12,764 nucleotides of DNA from Lentisphaeria bacterium UBA1724 (GCA_002315885.1 DCIO01000047.1:229-12992), one strand, 5' to 3'; positions 1 through 7,811 are shown, numbered from the stretch's first letter. Notes: a model not told the origin generated them from the letters alone. Numbers and translations are program-made.

Positions 1-13
1 CTGTCCTGTGTGA

Positions 14-109
14 GCCCTTTAGGGCGAAATTCCATAGCGTCCGAAAAAACTAAACCCCACCTACCCCGGGCTCTGCCCGGGACTGTGTTCACTGACCCCA
101 TCCGGGGTC
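14..109. repeat. Cluster of three short perfect inverted repeats
   Basis: Three separate hairpins lie within about 100 bases. The first is GCCC-TTTA-GGGC (14-25), the second CCCGGGC-TCT-GCCCGGG (65-81), and the third GACCCC-ATCC-GGGGTC (94-109). None is followed by a T-run on the plus strand, so they are not classic intrinsic terminators. They could be REP-like intergenic elements or the 3' end of a transcript that begins outside the window. No coding signal was seen here. Confidence 0.6.
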
Positions 110-302
110 GAAATACCTACCATCTTAACGGGAACATAGCGTTGTCCATATTTTCCCAACTGGGTGTGATTTTGTTATAACTTCTATAACCTTCGTGCGA
201 TATTGTTCATTTTCAGAATATTGAAAAAAAGTGGGGTTATTGTATGTCTCGGACCGCAAAACCCTCAAGGCTACCACACCCGCAACGACAACGGCCCACC
301 CG
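110..302. other. Intergenic stretch without a recognisable gene; possible start of a short transcript
   Basis: The segment is AT-rich around 150-235 and contains two TATAAC hexamers (176-181 and 185-190) that could serve as -10 boxes, but no good -35 sits at the right distance. A short transcript starting near here would end at the strong terminator at 303-343, giving an RNA of roughly 100-150 bases. Small open frames crossing the region lack a ribosome binding site and run through the terminator stem, so no protein is called. Apart from the inverted-repeat arm at 269-281, nothing else is seen. Confidence 0.3.
269..281. repeat. 13-bp arm of a long-range inverted repeat (partner 589-601)
   Basis: GGCTACCACACCC here is the exact reverse complement of GGGTGTGGTAGCC at 589-601. 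Near each arm, read in the matching orientation, a CGCAACG block also recurs, with different spacing. The two segments may therefore be related elements in opposite orientation, or could pair within one long RNA. Confidence 0.55.
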
Positions 303-343
303 CGGGCGTCCAGAGAGAGGAATCTTTCTGGACGCCCGTTTTT
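303..343 (+). terminator. Strong Rho-independent terminator
   Basis: A perfect 12-bp stem (303-314 with 327-338, CGGGCGTCCAGA/TCTGGACGCCCG) with a 12-base loop is followed directly by five T (339-343). This is a textbook intrinsic terminator on the plus strand. No convincing protein gene precedes it within the window, so it may end a small RNA, a leader transcript, or an operon that starts outside the window. Confidence 0.8.
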
Positions 344-520
344 GTGTTTTTACGTGAGGCGTTGGCGAGGGATAGTAGTGTTATATTCTGGGAGTTTCCT
401 TTTTGAGGATATGTTATTTTTCAACAGGAGAATCTCGACATCTCTGAGCTGATTTTTTCTTTCTGATGCCTTTCTGTCCATAGCCTTTGGAGGAATCCAG
501 AGGAGTGCTGCACTTCGAAA
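344..520. other. Intergenic stretch, nothing firmly identified
   Basis: This AT-rich segment contains a TATATT (382-387) preceded by TTGGCG (362-367), but the 14-base spacing is short for a sigma-70 promoter. An AGGAGA (426-431) resembles a ribosome binding site but no in-frame start codon follows at a useful distance. No gene is supported. Confidence 0.3.
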
Positions 521-631
521 CTACCACTACTTCTACGTATCAGCAGCCTGGACCGCCCGATTTGGGCGGTGCCGTTGCGTGTATACGGGGGTGTGGTAGC
601 CCACGAAGTGGTAGCGGTGCCGCCCTTTTTT
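521..631 (+). promoter_or_regulatory. Structured leader with competing hairpins, ending in a terminator-like stem and T-run
   Basis: Hairpin A is ACCGCCC (552-558) with GGGCGGT (564-570), loop GATTT. Its 3' arm can instead join an 11-bp stem (564-574 with 615-625, two G-U pairs) that is followed by six T (626-631), forming an intrinsic terminator. The two structures share bases 564-570 and cannot coexist. In addition CTACCAC (521-527) is complementary to two direct copies of GTGGTAG (593-599 and 608-614). The region lies 29 bases upstream of the YbjN-like gene, which fits transcription attenuation or a riboswitch-like leader. No known riboswitch consensus was recognised. An independent small RNA ending here is the alternative. 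Confidence 0.5.
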
Positions 632-659
632 ATTTGCCGTAGAGTGGAGTTTTTTTTGT

Positions 660-1088
660 ATGAGAAAGACGAAAGAAGCAAAAATCGATTGGATTTCTGA
701 GATCGCGAGGGAAAGCGATTTCGGTTTTGTGAGCGAAGATATAGACGGCGAGCGGATATTGAGCTGCCAGGTGGAATTGCAGGGCGGTTTGCAGAATATG
801 GACCTGAGGGTCTATCTGGGGGAAAGCATTGCCGTGGTGGCGACACCGACGAATATCGTTCCCAAGGAGAGGTTGGACCGTGTCGGGGAATTGCTGATGC
901 GCCTGAATCTCCAGGTGGAGGGCAATTTCAATCTGAACTACGATACTGGCGCATTCTGCTATATCCTGGATGCGCGATATGATGACTTGGAAACACCTCT
1001 GGATGCGGAATTCCTGTGGCTGGTGCCGATTGCGACTCTGGAGGCCTGGGGAGGGGAGATAGCCCAGGAATTAGGAATTAGGAATTAG
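660..1088 (+). CDS. Small YbjN-like / type III secretion chaperone-fold protein
   Basis: The gene encodes a 142-residue soluble protein with no signal peptide or membrane segment, so a cytoplasmic location is inferred. The central and C-terminal pattern (a short strand pair, MRLNLQVEGNFNLNYD at about 80-95, then an acidic turn DDLETPLDAE and a closing helix) resembles YbjN-domain proteins, which share the alpha/beta fold of type III secretion chaperones. That family is thought to bind partner proteins and has no catalytic motif. The ATG at 660 is supported by GGAG at 646-649 with a 10-base spacer. The last six residues (137-142, ELGIRN) and the TAG stop are encoded by the GGAATTA heptamer array, so the native C-terminus was probably altered by the repeat. 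The family call is moderate; the coding call is good because the frame is intact and has a ribosome binding site. Confidence 0.6.
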   Translation: MRKTKEAKIDWISEIARESDFGFVSEDIDGERILSCQVELQGGLQNMDLRVYLGESIAVVATPTNIVPKERLDRVGELLMRLNLQVEGNFNLNYDTGAFCYILDARYDDLETPLDAEFLWLVPIATLEAWGGEIAQELGIRN

Positions 1089-1114
1089 GAATTAGGAATT
1101 AGGAATTAGGAATT
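1067..1114. repeat. GGAATTA heptamer tandem array (6 full units plus a partial)
   Basis: Six exact head-to-tail GGAATTA units (1067-1108) are followed by a partial unit ending at 1114. The array begins inside the preceding gene and supplies its TAG stop (1086-1088). Each unit junction contains TAG on the plus strand, and each unit contains TAA on the minus strand. The same heptamer recurs at 12694-12713. Confidence 0.95.
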
Positions 1115-1115
1115 T

Positions 1116-1160
1116 CAAGGGACCCAAGGGACCCAAGGGACCCAAGGGATCCAAGGGGGT
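1116..1160. repeat. CAAGGGACC nonamer tandem array (5 units)
   Basis: Three exact CAAGGGACC units (1116-1142) are followed by CAAGGGATC and CAAGGGGGT, both degenerate. The array lies immediately beyond the heptamer array, in the gap between two convergent genes. The two arrays differ in unit length and sequence, so they are separate expansions placed side by side. Confidence 0.92.
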
Positions 1161-1212
1161 AATCGGGCGGGGCGCCGTTTCTGGTGCCGAAGCGTCGTCC
1201 GACTCGTGTGGG

Positions 1213-4200
1213 TTATCGTTTCGCGGGGAGGATGGAGACGCGTGTGCCTTCCTGATAGAATTTTGCCTCGTCGGTGTAGTAGAGGTATGCGCGAGAGGCT
1301 GCGGCGGTGTATTCGCCGGGGATTGCGGCGGTCAGTGCGATGGGGACGCTGAGGGTCTCGTTGCCGTTGATGCCACGCCAGTAGAGGACTACCTCGTTAT
1401 TGATGCACTCGTATGCGGCGATGCGTCCCGCCTTCACCAGTTCCTGGAGTTGTTCGTGTCGGGGTTCCAGTCCGCCGGGGATGGCGACAACTGCCAGTGG
1501 CATTTGTCCCGCTTCGGGTGAGGTGTTGATGAGTCGGACATCCAGTTGGAGGGGTTCTCCTTCCTGGGCGCTCTCCCGATCCAAAGCGGTTTCCAGTTTG
1601 AGAGTGCCTGCGTTGTTGGCTTGTTTGGTCATGCCGTCCACTTTCACAGAGCCATTGAGTTCGCTCTTGCCCTCCAGACGGATTTCCAGGGTGTGTTCAC
1701 CAGGCGTGAGTGCCAGACCGCAATCGGGCAGGGCGAGGATGCCCGTGGACTTTTCGGTGAATTCCACGGGATTGCCGAAGGGCTGTCCATCCAGATAGAG
1801 CTGGGCTTTGCCGGGTGCTTTGGGCTTGGCGAACGCGGCGTCGTAGGCGTTGATTGCCTTCAGGACCAGCACGGTGGATTGGGTGGAACCGAATTTTCCT
1901 GCCTGGCAGGACTCCGCCAGCATCTTCATGACGGCCTGGGTGGGAGCGGCGTATTTGCCACCGCAGCGTACCCACGCCAGGGCCGCTAGTGCGGCGCATT
2001 CCAGGGTCTGGGAGAGATTTCCGGAGCAGGTGATGGTGGGGCCTGGGTGTGCCAGGGTGCCGTCCTGCTGGAGGTCCTTCGCCAGCATATCCGCGAAGCG
2101 CTCCGCGCCTGCCTGGTCTTTTGCGAGCCAGAGGATATTTGCCGCCAGGGCCTTCAGATAGTCGTCGTCGGATTCCGCGGCCATCTTTGCCACGGCGTCG
2201 ATTTCCTTCCGGAGGGTATCGGGATTCTCGCCGCTTTCCAGGAGAGACCATACGATATATGCGTTGGTGGTCTTTTCGGGGGCGCGACCGAAGGAGTCCA
2301 GGGCGGCTTCGTTGCGGAGGAAACCGCCTTTGCCGTCACGGCGATTCAGCAGCCAGGTCTTGGTTTCGTTAATCATGGTCTGATCCACGGGCATCACCTT
2401 CGCCATATCCGCGAATTCCATGAGGCCGTACGCGGAGAGGGCCTCGTGACCAGGGTCGGCACCGAACCACTCGTAGCCCTTCTTGCTGCATTCGAAGGAG
2501 ACGAGCTTCTTGTAACCTTCGTCCAGCAGTTCTTTTGCCTTGGCCACATTGGCGGGGTCGCAGCCAGAGTGGGAGAGGAAATACTGCTGTGCCATCACCA
2601 GGGGATAGTTGGTGGAGCTGGTCTGCTCGAAGCAACCATGGGGGTGCTGCAAGAGGGCATTCAGTGCGGCTTCCATGGTGGCGGCAGGAGAGGTATAGAG
2701 TTGCGCAGTGACGCGCTGGCTGCCATTCTCTACCTTCCCAGGAATGGTGAGACGGAAGAGCAGCGGGGAGTCCTCAGAAATCAACGCGCCAGCGGCTTCG
2801 GTGAAGGGGAAGAGGGGAGAGAGCACCGACAATTTCCGCGTGACTGCGTCCGCGTTGCCGCCGGCGATGGCGCGGACTGCCACGGTGGCTTCGCCAGGGG
2901 CAGCGGCTTCCACCCGCGCGAATACCACGCGTCGTTCACCAGGAGCGAGGGTGTTGGCACCCAGTGAGGGCTTGTCCACAACACGGAGTTTCTCGCCGCA
3001 ATCCACCACCACATTCACGCCGACGAGGGGCTCTTTTGTGGAATTCACCAGCGTGATGGGCAGGAATGCCTGGTCCCCGGTGGTCAGGAAGAGCGGCAGC
3101 TTGACTTCCGTATAGAATGCCTGGACGGATTTCAGTTCCGCGGTGTATTCTCCCAGAGCGCCGTTGTTGCCGAAGGCATCCGCCTTGACCTGGAAAGCGC
3201 CGATGGTGTCGGGTAATTCGAAGGATATCTCTGCTTTGCCCGTGCGTGGGTCGGTCTGGGTATTGGCGGACCAGTAGATGGTCTCCGTGAAATCCACGCG
3301 GTCGCCGGGCTTGCGCTCTTGGCGTGCCTTGTGGGCGTATTCACGGACCCAGATTTCAGGACGGCGCGGGGCTCTTAAGGCACCGCCAACAACGCGTGCG
3401 GGGGCTTCCATAAAGGGCGCAACGGCTTTCGCTTCTGCCACATCCATCATGACATCTTCTGCGGGAGCATCGGCCATGGGAATGGGGGCGGGCTGGGGCA
3501 GGGGGCCATTCACGGCGCCAAATTCCACGGCATCCATGGCCATCATCCTGGGTTCTGGTCCGGCTGCCATCAACATGACTCCGTCAAAGACCTCCTCTTC
3601 AGCCATGACCATGTCATCTTCCACGGCGCCATTCCTCATGCGAGCGCCCTTGAAGAGCATTCTGGGACGATGGAAACGGGGCATAAGGACCATGGAGGGC
3701 GCCAGGATGCGCTTCAGTGCATCGGGATAGAGTTCCGCGATTTCGACCTTTCGGACCAACACGAATCTGCGCCAGCCCTGGGTGCCCAGCAGCAGGTCGA
3801 TTTTGGTGGAGGACAATTTGTCTTCGGGATCGAAGTAGTCCCCTGCGTCGGCAAAGTCTTTGACTTCATTTTCCAGGTAGACCATGGCGGGGAGGCGCGG
3901 GGCGATATCCCGTCGGTCGATCATGTCCGCGACAGAAGCATCAGTGATTGTCAAACCCACATTTGCGGCGACGGGAGTTCCTGCGTCATCGGTGGTCTTG
4001 AGGGTCAGTTTCACTTTGTCACCAGGAGTGTAGGTGTTGTCCAGACCCTCGATGGCAGTATGGACGCGGAATTTCGGCAGTCGGAAAATCAGTCGTTCTG
4101 CCAATGGTGTGCCGTCCTTTGCGAAGAGTGTGGCAATCAGGACGCCCTCTGCCTCGCCGGCATTCAGGGTGAATTTCTCCTGGTCTTCCTTCAGCTCGAT

Positions 4201-5325
4201 TTTGGCGAGTTCGGTGTCTCGCTTGGAGAGTGTGGCGTATGCGGCGTCCTTGGCACCAGTGGGGGACTGTCGGAGGGCCAGTTCGATGGGGTCGCTGAAG
4301 GCATAGACCTCTTTGGTGGCGGAGATGGTCACACCAGGAGTGGGGGCAGGCAGGTCGAAGGTACGGACATTGAGAGTCTGGTCATTTTTGACCACGAGCT
4401 GGTATGCCTTCCCTTCCTGGGGGATGATTTCGGCAATGCCACGACCATCGAAGATGGCGTTGAATTCCGCTACGGTTTTCTGGGTATCCTTTTCCACGAT
4501 TTTCCCCTGGATATCCGCGCCGATGCCATTCTTTTGGCGTGCTTCCACATAGAGTCGGTTCGGAACACCGCAGATGAGGTAGCCGCCCTCGGGATAGAAA
4601 TCCACGGAATAGTTTTCGAGAAGAATGGGGATGGTCTTTCCCGCGGCCTCCAGGATACCCCCGTCCATCACGGTGAAATTCAGTGTTCCGTCGCCGTCGG
4701 TGATTTCCTTCGGCAGGGTGAATGTGGCGGTGGCCACATTGCCGTCAATAGGCAGTTCTTCCACATCGTAGATGAGTTCCCCATCCAGAATTGCCATGGC
4801 GGAGACCACGGGCTTTTCCAATGCCTCGCCTTCCGCACGCTGGAAAGAGATCACTGCGGTGATTTCTTCGCCGGGCAGATAACCACGCTTCAGAAAATCA
4901 ATCTGTGTGCGAATCCGCGGAGCGCGGTAGTTCCGGACTTCGAATTTCCGTTCCGTGGGGGCGCCTTCGCCTTCCTCCGTGAAGACCCGCAGAGTGTAGA
5001 TGCCACCCACGGCATCCCCGGGAATTTCCCAGGTGATTGCGCCGACGGAGGCGTCGTAGGAGACCATGCCCGCGGTGACTTCCTCTTCCCGGGGGCCCTT
5101 GAGCTGCCAGCGGAAGGACCCGCTTTGCGTCAAATCATCGGAAAGTGGATAATTGGTCTGGCCATCCAGGACCACGTCACGGAAATAGACGGTCTCTCCT
5201 GGGTGGTAGATTTGCTTGTCGGCGGAAAGATAGTGGAGTGGGCGGTAGGTCTTGGGGGCGTCTTCTGCAAATAACCCCATTGTGCTTAGTAGGAAGGAGA
5301 GGAAGATGAAAAGTGAACGCATCAT
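1213..5325 (-). CDS. Secreted alpha-2-macroglobulin family protein with thioester motif
   Basis: This 1370-residue protein is a bacterial alpha-2-macroglobulin, a periplasmic protease trap in which cleavage of a bait region lets a Cys-Gln thioester capture the protease. A type I signal peptide ends near LFA-ED (residue 21). There is no lipobox, unlike E. coli YfhM. Macroglobulin-like domains follow, the first with SADKQIYHPGETVYFRD near 35-50. A TQGWRRF motif lies near 517. A Met/Ala/Glu/Pro-rich stretch (about 560-660) is the likely bait region. The A2M core segment with SANTQTDPRTGKAEISFELP lies near 685-705. The thioester motif G-C-F-E-Q has Cys898 and Gln901, followed by the alpha-helical thioester domain. 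GGAG at 5331-5334 lies 5 bases before the first ATG and 8 before a second in-frame ATG at 5322, which may be the true start. The gene is divergent from the GH-D gene and no penicillin-binding protein C neighbour is visible. Confidence 0.92.
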   Translation of the reverse strand: MMRSLFIFLSFLLSTMGLFAEDAPKTYRPLHYLSADKQIYHPGETVYFRDVVLDGQTNYPLSDDLTQSGSFRWQLKGPREEEVTAGMVSYDASVGAITWEIPGDAVGGIYTLRVFTEEGEGAPTERKFEVRNYRAPRIRTQIDFLKRGYLPGEEITAVISFQRAEGEALEKPVVSAMAILDGELIYDVEELPIDGNVATATFTLPKEITDGDGTLNFTVMDGGILEAAGKTIPILLENYSVDFYPEGGYLICGVPNRLYVEARQKNGIGADIQGKIVEKDTQKTVAEFNAIFDGRGIAEIIPQEGKAYQLVVKNDQTLNVRTFDLPAPTPGVTISATKEVYAFSDPIELALRQSPTGAKDAAYATLSKRDTELAKIELKEDQEKFTLNAGEAEGVLIATLFAKDGTPLAERLIFRLPKFRVHTAIEGLDNTYTPGDKVKLTLKTTDDAGTPVAANVGLTITDASVADMIDRRDIAPRLPAMVYLENEVKDFADAGDYFDPEDKLSSTKIDLLLGTQGWRRFVLVRKVEIAELYPDALKRILAPSMVLMPRFHRPRMLFKGARMRNGAVEDDMVMAEEEVFDGVMLMAAGPEPRMMAMDAVEFGAVNGPLPQPAPIPMADAPAEDVMMDVAEAKAVAPFMEAPARVVGGALRAPRRPEIWVREYAHKARQERKPGDRVDFTETIYWSANTQTDPRTGKAEISFELPDTIGAFQVKADAFGNNGALGEYTAELKSVQAFYTEVKLPLFLTTGDQAFLPITLVNSTKEPLVGVNVVVDCGEKLRVVDKPSLGANTLAPGERRVVFARVEAAAPGEATVAVRAIAGGNADAVTRKLSVLSPLFPFTEAAGALISEDSPLLFRLTIPGKVENGSQRVTAQLYTSPAATMEAALNALLQHPHGCFEQTSSTNYPLVMAQQYFLSHSGCDPANVAKAKELLDEGYKKLVSFECSKKGYEWFGADPGHEALSAYGLMEFADMAKVMPVDQTMINETKTWLLNRRDGKGGFLRNEAALDSFGRAPEKTTNAYIVWSLLESGENPDTLRKEIDAVAKMAAESDDDYLKALAANILWLAKDQAGAERFADMLAKDLQQDGTLAHPGPTITCSGNLSQTLECAALAALAWVRCGGKYAAPTQAVMKMLAESCQAGKFGSTQSTVLVLKAINAYDAAFAKPKAPGKAQLYLDGQPFGNPVEFTEKSTGILALPDCGLALTPGEHTLEIRLEGKSELNGSVKVDGMTKQANNAGTLKLETALDRESAQEGEPLQLDVRLINTSPEAGQMPLAVVAIPGGLEPRHEQLQELVKAGRIAAYECINNEVVLYWRGINGNETLSVPIALTAAIPGEYTAAASRAYLYYTDEAKFYQEGTRVSILPAKR

Positions 5326-5528
5326 AGTGGCTCCGGAGTCACGTGTTGTTGTCAGGATAGGAATATGCTTTGCCCTTTGGAAACGGAGATACTGTATTGG
5401 GTTCCCAAAAGAACGGCACTTTTTATCACGAAAAGGGAAAAGAATTCCAGAAAAATCATAGATGGTCGGTTACACAGACGGAATAGGCTATATTTTCTCA
5501 AAAGTCGTTCTCGTTTCACAGGTCTTTC
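5326..5528. promoter_or_regulatory. Divergent intergenic region with probable promoters and a small inverted repeat
   Basis: This 203-base gap separates two divergently transcribed genes and must carry both promoters unless transcription starts elsewhere. A TATATT (5489-5494) 35 bases before the plus-strand ATG is a possible -10, without a clear -35. A short palindrome TTGGG-TT-CCCAA (5397-5408) near the middle could be an operator. No specific regulator is recognised. Confidence 0.35.
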
Positions 5529-7112
5529 ATGATATCTATGTCTTCCGAGCTTTTGAACAACGCATTATTGCCCGGCCAAGTCATTTTGGAATATGGTGGT
5601 GGGGAGCATGTTTTTTCCAAGGTCAAGCCTCAAATGACCTACCAGGACATGGCTGTGGAGTTGCAGCTTCACGAGGACCAGGAGGGTCATCCGTCCCTGA
5701 AGGTCCTGGTGCTGGCGGAGCGCTCTGAATTGCGCGTCCTGCGCTTGTCCTGGGAGCGTCCCATCGATTCCCATTGCCGCTTCTGCGGCGATGAGTGGGG
5801 TGCGGGGGATGGCACCAGCCAATGGCGGACTATGGACCCCCGGAGAATTTTCCCCTGGTATGTGTTGATTCGCGGCAGCGAGGAGACCTCCGCCATCGGC
5901 GTGATGACACAGGCGGCGGCATTCGCATCCTGGAATATCAATCCCTCTCGCGTTACCCTGACACTGGATATCCGAAATGGCGCCTGCGGCGTGAAATTGG
6001 ATGGCCGCGCGTTGGAAGTCGCAACAGTGCTTTTCTGCCATTATGAGCGCACCCCCATGGCGACTGCACGGCGCTTCTGTGGCATTGTCTCCCCCGCGCC
6101 AATCACCGCCAATCTGCCCGTGTATGGCATTTTCAGCAGACATCGCGAGGATGTCTCTTTTGACCAGACGCAGATCCTTCGGGAATGCGATATGCTGGCG
6201 AATTACTGTAATGGTCTGACCAACCGGCCCTTCCATGTGGTGGAATGCGGCTGGCAGACCAGCGCGGGGGCTCTTGCCAATGACCCCACGGGACCCTGGA
6301 AAGAAGGCAACGCGGGCTTCCAGGATATGGGGGCACTTTCCGATGAAATTCGCAGGCGTGGCGTACGCCCAGGCATTTCCATGCGGTTGCTTCGAGATTT
6401 GGACGAGGCCATTCCTGCGAATTGGTATCAATCCCACCGTCCAGGCTATCTGGATCCCTCTATTCCTGAGGTGCTGGAACACATTCAGGAGAATGTCCGC
6501 CGAGCTGCGGATTGGGGTTTTGAGATGATTCGGCATATCTCCTCCACAAAGGACTGCCTGAATGACATCTTCCGAAATTTGAATGCACCTGCGGATTGGC
6601 ATTTTGCCGACCAGTCCCGCACCAACGCAGAGATTCTGGCGGATTTCTACCGCGCAATCAAGAGTTCTGCGGGAGATATGGTAATCTATGGCGAGGATGT
6701 CATCGGTCATCTCGCCGCCGGATTGACGCATGTCTGCCGTGTCGCTCAGGAAGCCCCAAATGGCGAATGGCTGAGGGGACGGCATAACCGGGTGAATGCC
6801 CTGGCTTTCAGGCTCTGCCAAAACCAGAATTTCTTTACCATCGATGCGGGAACAATCGAAATTTCCGCACGCAGAAAGTGGCAGGATATTAGGGCGCTGG
6901 CGGAATTGCTGGCGAACTCCGATACGGCCTTCTTCCTCTCCTTCGGTGACGAGACACCCCTGGCTCCCAAGGCCACAAAGGAACTGATGGAGGATTTCTT
7001 CAATGCCTCGCTGGGGGATATCCAAGTCATGCCTACAGATTGGATGGATAATACCTGCCCCGAAGAATGGACCATCGATGGCAAGCCAAAGGAATACCAC
7101 TGGTTTCAATAA
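5529..7112 (+). CDS. Clan GH-D (GH36-like) alpha-galactosidase-fold protein, probably altered active site
   Basis: The protein has 527 residues and no signal peptide, so it is probably cytoplasmic. An N-terminal beta-rich region (about 1-190) is followed by a TIM-barrel-like half with GH36 landmarks. These include VVECGWQ (237-243, where GH36 usually has a DDGWQ type), RRRGVRPGISM for the kPGlw strand, WGFEMIRHISSTKD (to 342) for the WGyexIKhDFS nucleophile strand, IGHLAAGLTHVCRVAQE for the acid/base strand, and RVNALAFR later on. By this reading the nucleophile Asp is Ile337, while the RxGDD pair is Gln407-Glu408. Family enzymes remove terminal alpha-linked galactose; this copy may instead bind sugar, regulate, or be inactive. 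The ATG at 5529 has a weak upstream AGG; a second in-frame ATG at 5538 is possible. GH-D membership is fairly secure; the substrate is unknown. Confidence 0.72.
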   Translation: MISMSSELLNNALLPGQVILEYGGGEHVFSKVKPQMTYQDMAVELQLHEDQEGHPSLKVLVLAERSELRVLRLSWERPIDSHCRFCGDEWGAGDGTSQWRTMDPRRIFPWYVLIRGSEETSAIGVMTQAAAFASWNINPSRVTLTLDIRNGACGVKLDGRALEVATVLFCHYERTPMATARRFCGIVSPAPITANLPVYGIFSRHREDVSFDQTQILRECDMLANYCNGLTNRPFHVVECGWQTSAGALANDPTGPWKEGNAGFQDMGALSDEIRRRGVRPGISMRLLRDLDEAIPANWYQSHRPGYLDPSIPEVLEHIQENVRRAADWGFEMIRHISSTKDCLNDIFRNLNAPADWHFADQSRTNAEILADFYRAIKSSAGDMVIYGEDVIGHLAAGLTHVCRVAQEAPNGEWLRGRHNRVNALAFRLCQNQNFFTIDAGTIEISARRKWQDIRALAELLANSDTAFFLSFGDETPLAPKATKELMEDFFNASLGDIQVMPTDWMDNTCPEEWTIDGKPKEYHWFQ

Positions 7113-7202
7113 TTTCATCCGGCATTAGAATTTTCTGCTGGAATTTCGTATCATAGTCGGGAGTTGGTCTTTCATTCAACCATTTTCTAGCTATGTACTG
7201 TT

Positions 7203-7811
7203 ATGAATAAAGTCTTTCTGGCCATCTTTTTGATTTGCGGTTGTTTGCTTTTCTGCCAGGCGCAGGATACACTGTTCCCGAAAACCTCCAGCGAGCTCCA
7301 GCCTATGGTAGTGCTCTTTGGAACGAATTCCTTTGTGCCCTCCTTGCCACTGAAGGCCTACCAGAGTTGCGATGCTTGCCTGGGTGCGGCGATACTTGCT
7401 CGAAACTGCCGACTGCGCGGCCGTGCGGAGGCGGATCAGGCACTCGCCCGCATGGGTGTGGTCCGCTTGGGTGAATTGAATGCGGCGCAGGCAAAGGCGC
7501 TGATGGCAGAGCTGAATAGCGTTGCATTGGTACAACTGACGATTACCGAATATCGCCTGCAGAGTGCACGGCGCCAGGGGAATCGTCCCCAGAAGAATCT
7601 TCCTGGGGTTTTGCAGATTGCCAATTTGGGCGGAGAGATACAGATTTGGAGTCAGGGTGATACGGAGGTAAAGACCCTGAGTTTCCATAAGGTCTTGACT
7701 GACCAGGATCCCAATCTCTCATGCGTGCCAGGGGAGTGTGACAAAAATTCTTTCGGCATGATTGCCCTACAGTATGCCTTGGAACAGGCAATGCAGGAAT
7801 TCTCTAAATGA
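7203..7811 (+). CDS. Exported protein with CsgG-like/envelope-factor appearance, function unknown
   Basis: The 202-residue product starts with a signal peptide (Lys3, hydrophobic 4-17) with likely cleavage after CQA (residue 20). A lipoprotein reading at Cys14 (ICGC) is possible but weaker. The mature part starts with a strand (MVVLFGT), then a helix containing C-x2-C. A segment AEADQALARMGVVRLGELN leads to a further strand VALVQLTITEY. This order of strand, ARxxADxxLxxxG helix, then LVxLxITEY strand resembles CsgG-like and related envelope assembly proteins, but only loosely. Two more Cys near the C-terminus (SCVPGEC) suggest disulfides in the periplasm. No clear ribosome binding site precedes the ATG. 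The stop overlaps the next start by ATGA (7808-7811), so the two are translationally coupled and probably act together. Confidence 0.7.
   Translation: MNKVFLAIFLICGCLLFCQAQDTLFPKTSSELQPMVVLFGTNSFVPSLPLKAYQSCDACLGAAILARNCRLRGRAEADQALARMGVVRLGELNAAQAKALMAELNSVALVQLTITEYRLQSARRQGNRPQKNLPGVLQIANLGGEIQIWSQGDTEVKTLSFHKVLTDQDPNLSCVPGECDKNSFGMIALQYALEQAMQEFSK

Noticed and set aside
203..452. Two small plus-strand open frames near the left end
   Set aside because: They have non-ATG starts, run through a perfect terminator stem and T-run at 303-343, and have no ribosome binding site.
1171..1188. GGCGCC/GGTGCC hairpin as a terminator for the alpha-2-macroglobulin gene
   Set aside because: The stem is short with one G-U pair, and no T-run follows on either strand.
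3670..5274. A 534-residue open frame on the plus strand, antisense to the alpha-2-macroglobulin gene
   Set aside because: Its translation has no recognisable motif, while the opposite strand encodes a clear signal peptide, macroglobulin domains and a thioester motif. It is a shadow of the codon pattern.
6522..6554. Frameshift or sequencing error destroying the catalytic strand of the GH36-like gene
   Set aside because: Flanking residues on both sides align in the same frame, so substitution rather than a shift explains the altered motif.
5565..7118. A 517-residue minus-strand open frame nearly covering the GH36-like gene
   Set aside because: The plus-strand reading carries GH-D landmarks in order. 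The minus reading has no family signature.
7122..7144. Hairpin after the GH36-like gene as a terminator
   Set aside because: The stem is weak with a wobble pair, and no T-run follows.
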